A stretch of 59,888 bases of DNA from Catenovulum agarivorans YM01 (GTDB lineage Bacteria > Pseudomonadota > Gammaproteobacteria > Enterobacterales > Alteromonadaceae), in contig NZ_JH767533.1 in NCBI RefSeq assembly GCF_000281085.1, positions 35,163 to 95,050 on the forward strand. Reading direction: 5' to 3'. Position 1 is the stretch's first letter. Each line of letters opens with the position of its first letter. Positions 35,420 to 43,436 of this stretch are shown piece by piece. The notes under the pieces were generated by a model that was not told where the DNA came from, ran no database searches, and saw only the letters and a program-made list of their open reading frames with translations. Position numbers and translations under genes: made by a program.

Positions 35420-36586
35420 CAAAAGGCCAGTGATTAATCCGCTGGCGACTACCAACAACCAAGCGGGTAACCATTTTAGCTGCAACACTACAGCCAAGGC
35501 TAGCACCAGCGCAATTTGCCAATATTCATCTATCGCATTGGTTAAAATAGGCTGGTAAAAAGCGGCAACTAAAAAACCAACAACACTGGCATTAATGCCG
35601 AGCAAAGCTTTTTGCACAGCTTGATTAGCCGCTATGTTTTGCCAAAAATAAAAACAGCAGTTAATTAATAAGAAAGAAGGTAAAAATATTGCAATGAGCG
35701 ATATGCCTGCGCCAACTAACACGGGTATATCTAATTGATTTACGCCACCTAAAAAAGCAGCAAAAGTAAAAATAGGCCCAGGCATAGCTTGAGTAACACC
35801 ATAACCGGCCAGAAAGTCATCTAAACTGACCCAGCCATTTGCCACAACTTCATTTTCAAGCATAGGCAATACCACATGACCACCACCAAATACACTGGCA
35901 CCAATTCGATAAAAGCTGTCGAACAGCATAAGAGATGAATTTGAACTATTCTGGCTAACAATGGGCAGTACTACTAACAAAGCCAACAGCAGTAATAAAC
36001 TACTAACTGCTAATGTGCGCGAAATATCAAGTTGCACTGGCGTATTTGATTTTTCAAGTGCTGGGGCAAAAAACATAGCAGATAGTGCAGCTGCTACAAT
36101 CACCAAAAATTGCAGCAAAAAGTGATCGAATAAAATCATCACACAAGTGCTGGCGATTAATAACAACCAGGTAAGCTTAGAGGTACAAAACTGTTTAGTC
36201 ATGCTATAACACGCATGTAAAACAATTGCGGCGGTTGCTAGTTTTAAACCAGTTATCACTCCGGTTAAATTTTCCGTTTGCCACTGAGTTAATCCAAACG
36301 CGGCTAACACTAACAAAATGGCTGTTGGCAGGGTAAAACCTAACCAAGCGGCAAAACCGCCTAACTGTCCGGCCCTATGCATGCCTAAACAGATACCGAC
36401 TTGGCTGCTGGCAGGACCTGGCGTAAACTGCGCGATTGCCATCATTTGGGCATAACTATCTGCCGATAACCAGCGCCTTTCATCAACAAAGGTCTGTTTG
36501 AATAAAGCTAAATGTGCTGCCGGACCACCAAATGCGATACAGCCCAAACGAAAAAAAGTTAAAAATATGCTGATTAAATCTTTCAT
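35414..36586 (-). CDS. chrA: Chromate transporter ChrA (CHR family, two-domain form)
   Basis: The 390-residue membrane protein has two homologous halves. The first begins FLTFFRLGCIAFGGPAAHLALFKQTFVDERRWL with QFTPGPASSQVGICLG; the second begins DSFYRIGASVFGGGHVVLPMLENEVV with YGVTQAMPGPIFTFAAFLGG. The FGGP and PGP motifs define the CHR superfamily; characterised members export chromate. No chrB regulator is adjacent, so the substrate here is by family only. Confidence 0.88.
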   Translation of the reverse strand: MKDLISIFLTFFRLGCIAFGGPAAHLALFKQTFVDERRWLSADSYAQMMAIAQFTPGPASSQVGICLGMHRAGQLGGFAAWLGFTLPTAILLVLAAFGLTQWQTENLTGVITGLKLATAAIVLHACYSMTKQFCTSKLTWLLLIASTCVMILFDHFLLQFLVIVAAALSAMFFAPALEKSNTPVQLDISRTLAVSSLLLLLALLVVLPIVSQNSSNSSLMLFDSFYRIGASVFGGGHVVLPMLENEVVANGWVSLDDFLAGYGVTQAMPGPIFTFAAFLGGVNQLDIPVLVGAGISLIAIFLPSFLLINCCFYFWQNIAANQAVQKALLGINASVVGFLVAAFYQPILTNAIDEYWQIALVLALAVVLQLKWLPAWLLVVASGLITGLLL

Positions 36587-36705
36587 TTATAAAATATTTA
36601 CGGATATAAAGTGCAAAGTTTATTCGAATTTTCTAGTATATAGCCAGAGTAAAAGAATAACAGCGCCACACGCGAACAAGCTAATACAGGATATAGCGCA
36701 TACCC

Positions 36706-38025
36706 ATGAAGTATCTAGGTTATTTATTTAAATTAATTGTTTGGTTATTGATACTAAGCTTAGTTGGCATAGCCGTGTCTGTGTATTTAATTCGAGCAGA
36801 TCGCCCGCTTGTTAGCCAAACACAACAAATATCGGCAGAGCGAGTCTCACAAGCGCGCCAGTCTTTGCAGCGTATAGCTAAAGAGCTCAATAATACTGTG
36901 GGGCCTGCATATTTCCAGTTCCATCAATCAGATATTGACGCCATGATGGCGATAGTTTCTTACACTGTGCCTTCAACCAAAGCTCGCGCGTTTTTATCTA
37001 AACAAGGTGTTAATTTTGTCGCGACCACAGAGATAAACACACCTTATACCACCCAATATATTAATTTTCATTGTATGTTATTGCCGTCGGAAACATCCAA
37101 AAACATGCTGTCTCTCGACTATTGTGATTTAGGTAAGATTAAATTACCTAAATGGATGATAAAACCTGCGTATACCTTTTTACTTCAACAATTGTTTGAT
37201 GAAAAGCTTGCAGAGACTGTTTTGTCTATGGTTACAGCTGTTGAACTCGATGATGAGAATATCGCTATTGATTTGCTGATCCAAGATGGACTTAAACAAC
37301 AGGTTTTGACTGCTATTCAGAATAAATCGAAAAATCACGTTGTTAATGGTTTTACCGGTTTATCAGGATTTGAGCCTGCAACAGTTGAGATTTATCTAAA
37401 AGAAATTCAATCTTTGTACAAACTCAACAACCCAAGTAATCAAGCGCAATCGTTATCTTTTTATCTAGGTAATGTATTTTATTTAGCCTCGCTGCGCAGC
37501 GAGTTTGAGGATGCATCGGCGGAAAATCAGGCTGCTTTATGGGCATTGGTTATTGCTTTTGGTAATCGTAAATTTGGTCATTTCTTATCACTACCACGTG
37601 AGCTCCTCAATCAGTTTGGCGGAGATAGATTAACTTTAATGCGGCGTGGCGATTTGAAATTGCACTTTTTATTCTCAGCAGCCCTTGAACGTTTAGTTCA
37701 AGCCAACATGGGCTTAAAAGTGGGTGAACTAAAAGAGTTGATGGACATGGATAAAGGTGGTTCGGGTTTCAGTTTTGCAGACTTAGCCGCGGATAAAGCG
37801 GGCATTAAATTTGCCCAGTTTGTTTTGGAACAGCCTGAATTAGCGCAGCAAAGGTTAACTGGCAATTTAGCTGAAACTGAGTTTTTCCCATCTATTGATG
37901 ATTTACCCGAGGGCCTAGCTGAAAAAGCATTTAATCAGAGTTTTGGTAATACCGAATCAGCTGAGTATAAAGAGTTGGAAGCTATTATTGACCAACGTAT
38001 TGCCCAACTGGCTTTATATCAATAA
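36706..38025 (+). CDS. Inner-membrane-anchored protein of unknown function
   Basis: The 439-residue protein has one N-terminal membrane anchor (YLFKLIVWLLILSLVGIAVSVYLI) with a short basic N-terminus, so the remaining 410 residues should face the periplasm. That part begins helical (QQISAERVSQARQSLQRIAKELN) and contains predicted beta segments (YINFHCMLLPSE) and a helical region rich in Phe/Leu (LWALVIAFGNRKFGHFLSLP, LKLHFLFSAALERLVQANMGLK). I do not recognise the family and see no catalytic signature. Divergent from chrA; followed by a 14-bp-arm hairpin. Confidence 0.7.
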   Translation: MKYLGYLFKLIVWLLILSLVGIAVSVYLIRADRPLVSQTQQISAERVSQARQSLQRIAKELNNTVGPAYFQFHQSDIDAMMAIVSYTVPSTKARAFLSKQGVNFVATTEINTPYTTQYINFHCMLLPSETSKNMLSLDYCDLGKIKLPKWMIKPAYTFLLQQLFDEKLAETVLSMVTAVELDDENIAIDLLIQDGLKQQVLTAIQNKSKNHVVNGFTGLSGFEPATVEIYLKEIQSLYKLNNPSNQAQSLSFYLGNVFYLASLRSEFEDASAENQAALWALVIAFGNRKFGHFLSLPRELLNQFGGDRLTLMRRGDLKLHFLFSAALERLVQANMGLKVGELKELMDMDKGGSGFSFADLAADKAGIKFAQFVLEQPELAQQRLTGNLAETEFFPSIDDLPEGLAEKAFNQSFGNTESAEYKELEAIIDQRIAQLALYQ

Positions 38026-38059
38026 TTCTATTGGCACTCATAGCAACCAATTTGCTTAG

Positions 38060-38109
38060 CAGGCTAGTTTGAATGCTAATTTTAAATAATTATCTTTCAA
38101 ACTAGCCTG
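38060..38109. repeat. Perfect 14-bp inverted repeat between convergent genes
   Basis: CAGGCTAGTTTGAA (38060-38073) and TTCAAACTAGCCTG (38096-38109) are exact inverted arms around a 22-bp AT-rich loop. It lies between the ends of the unknown membrane-anchored gene and the MscS-like gene. No T-run follows, so its action as a terminator is unproven. Confidence 0.65.
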
Positions 38110-38166
38110 TATATTTATATTGAGTTTTCTTGTCCTGATTATGGTTGTGAGAATGCTAACTGAAAT

Positions 38167-39354
38167 CTATTTTCCCTGACCAAATTGATAAATACGTAAA
38201 CCAAAATAATCGGCGGCACATAATAGATGATCGATCACATCGGCTTGAATTGCTTCGTATTTTTTCCATTCAACTTCGGTAAAACAATATACTTCAAGTG
38301 GTAAACCATTTTCGGTTGCTGCAAGTTGCCGACACATAATTAACATGTCACTGCGTATTTCTTTTTTCGCATTTAAATAACGTTCAACATACGCGCGGAA
38401 AGTACCTAAATTAGATAAAGTACGTTTATCCGGTAAATTGTCTGAGCTTGCAACCGTTGCACCATCTTCGAGTTTCTGTTGCAAATACTCTTGCAGCAGA
38501 GGATGTTGCTTAAGTTTATCGAAATCTTCTTGAGTAATATGTCGAACTGAGTTTTGGTCAATATATAAAGCGCGCTTCATCCTGCGTGCGCCAGTTTCCT
38601 GCATGCCACGCCAGTTAGTAAAACTGTTTGATACTAAATCGTAAACCGGTACTGAGGTTATCGTATTATCAAAATTACGTACCTTAACTACGGTTAAACC
38701 AACAGAAATCACAGTGCCGTCTGCACCACCGGGTGTATAGACTATCCAATCACCAACACGCACTAAGCGATTCAGTGATAACTGCACACCAGCAACAAAA
38801 CCTAAGATCACATCTTTAAAAATCAATAGTACTAAGGCCATGGCGGCCGAAATACCGGTTAATAGTGCCAGAGGGGATTTGTTAAAGGTAATAGAAACAA
38901 TAAAAATCACTGTCACTATATAAACGGTTAATACCGCAAGCTGGCGCACATTATCTATTGGTAATGTACGTAGGGTTTCACTACGGTCAAAAATATCGCG
39001 AATTGTATGAATAATACTTAAAATAACTGAGGCGATTAGAATGGTTAGAGTAATGCTAATAAACTGATTAAATACATCGTGTTGCGTATCAGTAAAATCA
39101 AATAATGAGTGGGTACTTTTTTCAACCACAATAATAGGCACACACCACAAAATTCGATTTAAAAATTTGTTTTTGAGTAACAAGTCATCCCATTCCAAAC
39201 GAGTTTTGCGGATTGCGGTACTGATGAGTGGGCTGATTATTTTAAAAGTGAGCAAGCCAACTGCAGCAACTAATAAAAAGATTACGCCAATACGAGATGC
39301 GGTATAAGCAACACCTTGCTCTGGTAACCAAGCTAACCAGGAAATATCTTGCAT
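38167..39354 (-). CDS. Mechanosensitive channel, MscS superfamily, YbdG (MscM)-like
   Basis: The 395-residue protein has about five membrane segments. The pore-lining helix is ISAAMALVLLIFKDVILGFVAGVQLSLNRLVRVGDWI, and the beta domain is GTVISVGLTVVKVRNFDNTITSVPVYDLVSNSFTNW. The C-terminal extension (KRTLSNLGTFRAYVERYL, RQLAATENGLPLEVYCF) is typical of YbdG/MscM (415 aa in E. coli), a miniconductance channel relieving osmotic down-shock. It is followed upstream by the NfeD-QmcA pair on the same strand, 102 bp away. Confidence 0.87.
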   Translation of the reverse strand: MQDISWLAWLPEQGVAYTASRIGVIFLLVAAVGLLTFKIISPLISTAIRKTRLEWDDLLLKNKFLNRILWCVPIIVVEKSTHSLFDFTDTQHDVFNQFISITLTILIASVILSIIHTIRDIFDRSETLRTLPIDNVRQLAVLTVYIVTVIFIVSITFNKSPLALLTGISAAMALVLLIFKDVILGFVAGVQLSLNRLVRVGDWIVYTPGGADGTVISVGLTVVKVRNFDNTITSVPVYDLVSNSFTNWRGMQETGARRMKRALYIDQNSVRHITQEDFDKLKQHPLLQEYLQQKLEDGATVASSDNLPDKRTLSNLGTFRAYVERYLNAKKEIRSDMLIMCRQLAATENGLPLEVYCFTEVEWKKYEAIQADVIDHLLCAADYFGLRIYQFGQGK

Positions 39355-39456
39355 ATGATGACCTTAAATACAAATGAAAAACGGTTGATATGTTACTCCT
39401 TAGCTTAGCTAGGAACAATCAACCGTTTGTTTATTGAGGTTTTTCTTGATTGCGAA

Positions 39457-39912
39457 TTAAATCGCTTTAACCCATAAAGTGCCAACCTCAACTTTAACTA
39501 CTTCTACTTCATTACCTGCAGCTATCGGAGATTCGCTTTTGACTTTCCATTCAATGCCAGAATATTTGTGTGTGGTTAGACCTTTATTATCAATGGCTTG
39601 CTCACTAAAAAAACGCACACCGTCAAAATCGCTCTTTACCTGTTTGATTTCGCTTTGTCCTTGCAGATTTTTTAGTGGTTTCCACAAAGCTATCGCCAAT
39701 AATGCACTGATAATCGCGTTGCTTAATAAAATTGAGGTTAATGTATCAGGTAAAATGCCTAACCAAATTAAGCTGCCAGATATCACCATGGATATACCAA
39801 CAAAAAACAGAATAAAAGTCGCAAAACCTAAAATTGCTACCTCAATTGCCAGCAGGATAATACCTGCGGCAATCAGTAACTGTGGAATATAAGGGGTTAA
39901 AGGTTCAATCAT
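39457..39912 (-). CDS. NfeD family membrane protein
   Basis: The 151-residue protein has about four N-terminal hydrophobic segments (LLIAAGIILLAIEVAILGFATFILFFVGISMVISGS) and a C-terminal OB-fold (GLTTHKYSGIEWKVKSESPIAAGNEVEVVKVEVGTLWV). This is the short NfeD form paired with SPFH proteins. It overlaps qmcA by 4 bp, the same partnership as ybbJ-qmcA in E. coli. NfeD/SPFH pairs are thought to organise membrane microdomains or quality control. Confidence 0.9.
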   Translation of the reverse strand: MIEPLTPYIPQLLIAAGIILLAIEVAILGFATFILFFVGISMVISGSLIWLGILPDTLTSILLSNAIISALLAIALWKPLKNLQGQSEIKQVKSDFDGVRFFSEQAIDNKGLTTHKYSGIEWKVKSESPIAAGNEVEVVKVEVGTLWVKAI

Positions 39913-40853
39913 GCTCTTTGACCTTGGTTTAAACTATTAATAATAGTGGTTGCTTGCGCGACAATTGATGCTGCGTCTGTTGAGCTATCTGGCAACAAGA
40001 CTACACTAGATTCTTTAGCAATAGCTTGTTTTGCTTCGATTGCTTTGGTTGCTAGATCAAGCTGAATCGCTTTTTGACCTTCCTCTGTGGCTGCCGCTTT
40101 ACCCACGACTGCAAGTGCTTCGGCTTGTGCATCGGCAACTGCGATAATGGCTTTAGCTTCACCTTCAGCTTTTAATACTTGCTCTTGCTTTTCTGCTTCA
40201 GCGGCTAAAACACGCGCCTGTTTTTCACCTTCAGCTATATTAATTGCAGCTTGTTTTTCACCTTCTGACTCTAAAATTTTTGCTCGACGCTCACGCTCAG
40301 CTTTCATTTGCGATTCCATCGAATCCATAATAGTAGAAGGTGGGGTAATGTCTTTAATCTCGTAGCGCAAAACCGCCACACCCCAAGAATCAGCTGCTTC
40401 ATTGATTGACTGGACTATCTTGGCGTTAAGCATGTCACGCTCTTCAAAGGTCTTGTCTAAATCAATTTTACCTATTTCTGAACGCATTGTGGTTTGGGCT
40501 AATTGGGTCACGGCAAATACGTAATCTTCAACCCCATAAGTTGCTTTATATGGGTCAAGCACACGGAAATATAAAACACCATCAACTGTTAGTGAGATAT
40601 TGTCTTTAGTAATAGCCGCTTGGCTAGGTACATCAAAAGCTTGCTCTTTAAGTGAGCGATCTGCAGAAATTTTATCAACAAACGGGATAATAAAATTGAT
40701 ACCCGCTTCTTTAGTTGATTGGTATTTACCAAAACGTTCAACTATCCAGGCGCGGTTCTGCGGGACAAATTTAATTGATGATTTAAGCGTGACTATTACA
40801 AAAACGAATAGTGCAAATTGAGTGGTAAAAACGTATTCAAACAAAATATCCAT
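39909..40853 (-). CDS. qmcA: SPFH/Band 7 membrane protein QmcA
   Basis: The 314-residue protein has an N-terminal membrane anchor (FALFVFVIVTLK) and the SPFH domain (VPQNRAWIVERFGKYQSTKEAGINFIIPFVDK). It also has ELRDITPP-like YEIKDITPPSTIMDSMESQMKAERERRAKILESEGEKQAAIN and a long coiled coil of EGEKQA/AEAEKQ repeats. It matches E. coli QmcA (305 aa), an FtsH-associated stomatin-like protein. The ATG follows AAAAAGGAAAC. The promoter region holds the GACAT-N3-ATGTC palindrome also found before the PspA genes and, further up, a CRP site. Confidence 0.93.
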   Translation of the reverse strand: MDILFEYVFTTQFALFVFVIVTLKSSIKFVPQNRAWIVERFGKYQSTKEAGINFIIPFVDKISADRSLKEQAFDVPSQAAITKDNISLTVDGVLYFRVLDPYKATYGVEDYVFAVTQLAQTTMRSEIGKIDLDKTFEERDMLNAKIVQSINEAADSWGVAVLRYEIKDITPPSTIMDSMESQMKAERERRAKILESEGEKQAAINIAEGEKQARVLAAEAEKQEQVLKAEGEAKAIIAVADAQAEALAVVGKAAATEEGQKAIQLDLATKAIEAKQAIAKESSVVLLPDSSTDAASIVAQATTIINSLNQGQRA

Positions 40854-40871
40854 GATGTTTCCTTTTTCTTT

Positions 40872-40888
40872 GACATATTATGTCTTGG
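40872..40888 (-). promoter_or_regulatory. Operator-like block shared with the DUF2170-PspA promoter
   Basis: Read on the minus strand, CCAAGACATAATATGTC lies 18-35 bp before the qmcA start. The same 17 bases occur at 22717-22733. The palindromic core is GACAT-AAT-ATGTC. Confidence 0.65.
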
Positions 40889-40948
40889 GTTTTCAGTATT
40901 GCGTGAATTCCAATTTAGTGCATTTATTTTAGTCAGAAATAGCTAGAA

Positions 40949-40968
40949 AGTGTGATCTATTTCACATT
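40949..40968. promoter_or_regulatory. CRP-cAMP binding site upstream of qmcA
   Basis: TGTGA-TCTATT-TCACA (40951-40966) matches both CRP half-sites perfectly and is flanked by A/T runs. It lies about 98 bp before the qmcA ATG and about 130 bp beyond the end of ubiK. Confidence 0.7.
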
Positions 40969-41010
40969 TTTCTGGAGTGTTTAACAGAAGGTTTTGAATA
41001 AAGCGATTAA

Positions 41011-41076
41011 TTTGCCACCGTTAGATAGGCGATTCTGCAGCAGAAAGGGAAGATTAAATGCGCAGACGGTGGCAAA
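41011..41076. repeat. 11-bp inverted repeat with inner hairpin, downstream of ubiK
   Basis: TTTGCCACCGT (41011-41021) and ACGGTGGCAAA (41066-41076) pair perfectly across 44 bp, which themselves contain TTCTG-CAG-CAGAA. It could be a ubiK 3' structure, a leader structure, or a relic of a mobile element; I cannot decide. Confidence 0.55.
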
Positions 41077-41096
41077 GTTAGGGTAAATAACTGGAG

Positions 41097-41360
41097 TTAT
41101 TCGCCTTTGTTACTATCGGATAATTTAGCTTCTAATTCAGCCATTTTTTGTTCTAAATCAGCAAGTTTTTCGCGCGTACGCATTAATACACGAGTTTGCA
41201 CATCAAACTCTTCGCGGGTGACTAAATCAAGCTGAGCTAATTTGCTTTGTAAAACTTGTTTAGTTTTTTCTTCCATCTCACCAGCAAATTGTTTGATACC
41301 ACTTGGCATAGATTCACTAATTTGATGGGCTATTTCTTCTAATTTTTTCGCGTTGATCAT
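41097..41360 (-). CDS. ubiK: Ubiquinone biosynthesis accessory factor UbiK
   Basis: The 87-residue protein (formerly YqiC) has an amphipathic N-terminal helix (KLEEIAHQISESMPSGIKQF) and a C-terminal coiled coil (EEFDVQTRVLMRTREKLADLEQKMAELEAKL), the family hallmark. It binds UbiJ and assists aerobic ubiquinone synthesis at the membrane. Length is normal. Single gene between qmcA and the EamA transporter gene, same strand as both. Confidence 0.92.
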   Translation of the reverse strand: MINAKKLEEIAHQISESMPSGIKQFAGEMEEKTKQVLQSKLAQLDLVTREEFDVQTRVLMRTREKLADLEQKMAELEAKLSDSNKGE

Positions 41361-41419
41361 AATCTTTATCGTCTCGAATGAATTGTTTTTATTGTAGCTA
41401 GTTACACTGCTAAATTAAA

Positions 41420-42343
41420 TTAAGATTTATGTTTTTTTGACAGATAATAAATCCCGGCAATAACCAAAGCCATGCCTAAAGCATGTACTAGGGTAAAAAC
41501 TTCATCTAACAAAATAATTGCAAATATTGTGGTTAATACCGGACCTAAGCTGCCAGAAATAGACGCATTGTTCGCGCCTATTTTTTCAATTGCTGCATTC
41601 ATTAAAAATGATGGAATAACTGTTGCGATAATTGCAATAGCCGCTGCATACAGCAATACTGGTAGTGGTTGTAGCAGATCACTCGGGTTATGGGTCAAGA
41701 AAAAATGTATCACAATAGCGACAGTTGCGGCCAACATAGCAATACAGGTAAAAAACTTACTGCCGTATTTACCACTATATTTCTGGCTACCGACCACATA
41801 AAAAGAAAAACTTAAACTACTGGCCAGTACCAATAAAGTGCCGGTGATCACAGCTTCGCCTAAGTTAGATAAGTCGTAATAAAAAATCAGCAGTAAACCT
41901 GCATAAGCTATGGTTAAGCTGGCCAGTTCAACTAATTTAATCGGCCGTTTTTGCCATAAGGCATTAATAATCAATACAAACGCGGGGTAGGTGTACAAGA
42001 CTATGCGCTCGTAATGTGCGGTAATAAAATTTAGTGCGTATAAATCTAACCAACTCGCGGCGTAATAACCCATTAAACCTAAAACAATAATGCTAATGAT
42101 TGAATCACGTGATAAAGGTTGGCGCATTGGTTGTTTTAACACTAAATGCAACATGTATAAATAAAATGGCATTGCCAGCAGCATACGCCATGTCATTAAC
42201 GTAGTCGTGTCTACGCCATATTCGTATGCAAGCTTAATAAAAATAGATTTGCTCGAGAACATTGCAACAGCAATAAAAGCTAAGCTGAATCCAGAATTAG
42301 TTAGAGAGTTGTTTTGTAACACAAATTTCCTTGTGAATGCCAA
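41420..42343 (-). CDS. EamA/DMT superfamily transporter
   Basis: The 307-residue protein has ten hydrophobic segments arranged as two EamA repeats (SLAFIAVAMFSSKSIFIKLAYEYG in the first; GTLLVLASSLSFSFYVVGSQKYSG in the second). The second repeat ends near GSLGPVLTTIFAIILLDEVF, a typical EamA motif. Such proteins export amino acids or other metabolites; the substrate is unknown. The ORF's first 15 residues are hydrophilic and the start may lie a few codons downstream. Confidence 0.85.
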   Translation of the reverse strand: MAFTRKFVLQNNSLTNSGFSLAFIAVAMFSSKSIFIKLAYEYGVDTTTLMTWRMLLAMPFYLYMLHLVLKQPMRQPLSRDSIISIIVLGLMGYYAASWLDLYALNFITAHYERIVLYTYPAFVLIINALWQKRPIKLVELASLTIAYAGLLLIFYYDLSNLGEAVITGTLLVLASSLSFSFYVVGSQKYSGKYGSKFFTCIAMLAATVAIVIHFFLTHNPSDLLQPLPVLLYAAAIAIIATVIPSFLMNAAIEKIGANNASISGSLGPVLTTIFAIILLDEVFTLVHALGMALVIAGIYYLSKKHKS

Positions 42344-42422
42344 TGTGGATTAAATCAGTTGGCATTGTAACAAGGAGGAGAAAAATAAATTTAAAAATTT
42401 TTTGAATTTATTTTAGTTTTTA

Positions 42423-42454
42423 TTGAACTTAGCCGAAATCGCGCAGTCTATTAT
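42423..42454 (+). promoter_or_regulatory. Promoter of small RNA copy B (sigma-E-like)
   Basis: TTGAACTT (42423-42430), 15 bp, GTCTAT (42446-42451) gives the order and spacing of sigma-E promoters such as E. coli rpoH P3 (TTGAACTT...GTCTGA). A sigma-70 reading (TTGAAC, 20 bp, TATTAT) has poor spacing. An A/T-rich tract lies upstream. Confidence 0.6.
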
Positions 42455-42459
42455 TATGA

Positions 42460-42529
42460 ATTTAAAGTGTGTTCCTGTTGTATCTCCCTTGTATGCCGCC
42501 TGTAGTTATGCTGTAGGCGGCTTTTTTTT
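42460..42529 (+). ncRNA. Small RNA, copy B, with anti-Shine-Dalgarno block
   Basis: After the promoter-like block comes a short A/T-rich leader, then CCTGTTGTATCTCCCTTGTA (42474-42493), identical to copy A. A terminator hairpin follows (GCCGCCTGTAG/CTGTAGGCGGC, 42495-42521, with eight T after it). Flanking genes are both on the minus strand, so the + strand terminator needs its own transcript. The terminator stem differs completely from copy A while remaining paired, and the anti-SD core is unchanged, which argues for selection on the RNA. Predicted length is about 70 nt; the 5' end is inferred from the promoter. Confidence 0.75.
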
Positions 42530-42551
42530 GCCTGTTTTTTAGTAGAGCCTG

Positions 42552-43436
42552 TTAGGATTCACTTTCTAAGATCCGAATTGAAATAGTTGCTGCAGCTGTG
42601 CGGTTATCAACATCTAATTTTTTAAAGATTTGTTCTAAGTGTTTATTGACTGTTCTTGGGCTCATTTCGAGGATTTGTGAAATCTCCCAATTTGACTTAG
42701 CGTGCGACAGCCAATATAAAACTTCAGCTTCGCGTTTGGTTATAGGCAAATTTTCTTTTAAATCTAGCGCACTGCGTTTAATTCTTTGTTTGCTCAAGCG
42801 CAGTAGATGCAAGCCATCTTGCTGGCGTTCATACACAATTTGTAACTGTGGGTTTGATTCAGTTAAGTTTAAAGCTGTTTGTTTATCTTCTTGTGCTAAC
42901 CATAGTTGCAGCTCTGGTTGTATTTGGCTCCAAGGAGAGGAAATGCCTTTGTAGGCTTGTTCCATCAATTCATATACTTGAGGGGTTGCCCAAGATAGTT
43001 CACCTTGTGGATTAACACAAAAAACATTTTTACCAGCATGATCAAGTGCAGTATGGGCGCTTAAGGTTAGCCTAGCGGTATTTAAATGGGTTTTAATCCG
43101 TATCAGTACTTCATCGGTCGATATAGGTTTAGTCACATAATCAACACCACCTGCTTCAAACCCTTTAACTACATCCTCTGAATCTGTTAGTCCAGTCATA
43201 AAAATAACCGGTATATGTGGGAAAGCTTGTTTAAAACGTTTGCAGGTTTCAAAGCCATCTAACTCTGGCATTATTGCATCCATTAGAATAATGTCGGGTT
43301 CCATTTTTTCGGCAATATTGAGTGCTTGTAAACCGTTCAGTGCGACTAAAGCTGTATACCCTGCGGTGTTGAGTGCAATGTTTAACATTCCTAATGATTC
43401 TGGTGAATCATCTACTACTAACACAATATTATTCAT
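42552..43436 (-). CDS. LuxR-type response regulator next to the hybrid kinase
   Basis: I start at the ATG at 43436 (MNNIVLVVDDSPESLGML), with GGTGA 8 nt upstream; a TTG at 43451 is less likely. With this start the phospho-acceptor Asp in ILMDAIMPELDG is residue 53. Residues 1-120 form a receiver, 125-215 an unclassified linker domain, and 225-294 a LuxR helix-turn-helix (LPITKREAEVLYWLSHAKSNWEISQILEMSPRTVNKHLEQIFKKLDV). The start overlaps the kinase gene by 8 bp, so the two form a pair. Likely regulator of the porin/urt genes that follow; this is inference. Confidence 0.9.
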   Translation of the reverse strand: MNNIVLVVDDSPESLGMLNIALNTAGYTALVALNGLQALNIAEKMEPDIILMDAIMPELDGFETCKRFKQAFPHIPVIFMTGLTDSEDVVKGFEAGGVDYVTKPISTDEVLIRIKTHLNTARLTLSAHTALDHAGKNVFCVNPQGELSWATPQVYELMEQAYKGISSPWSQIQPELQLWLAQEDKQTALNLTESNPQLQIVYERQQDGLHLLRLSKQRIKRSALDLKENLPITKREAEVLYWLSHAKSNWEISQILEMSPRTVNKHLEQIFKKLDVDNRTAAATISIRILESES

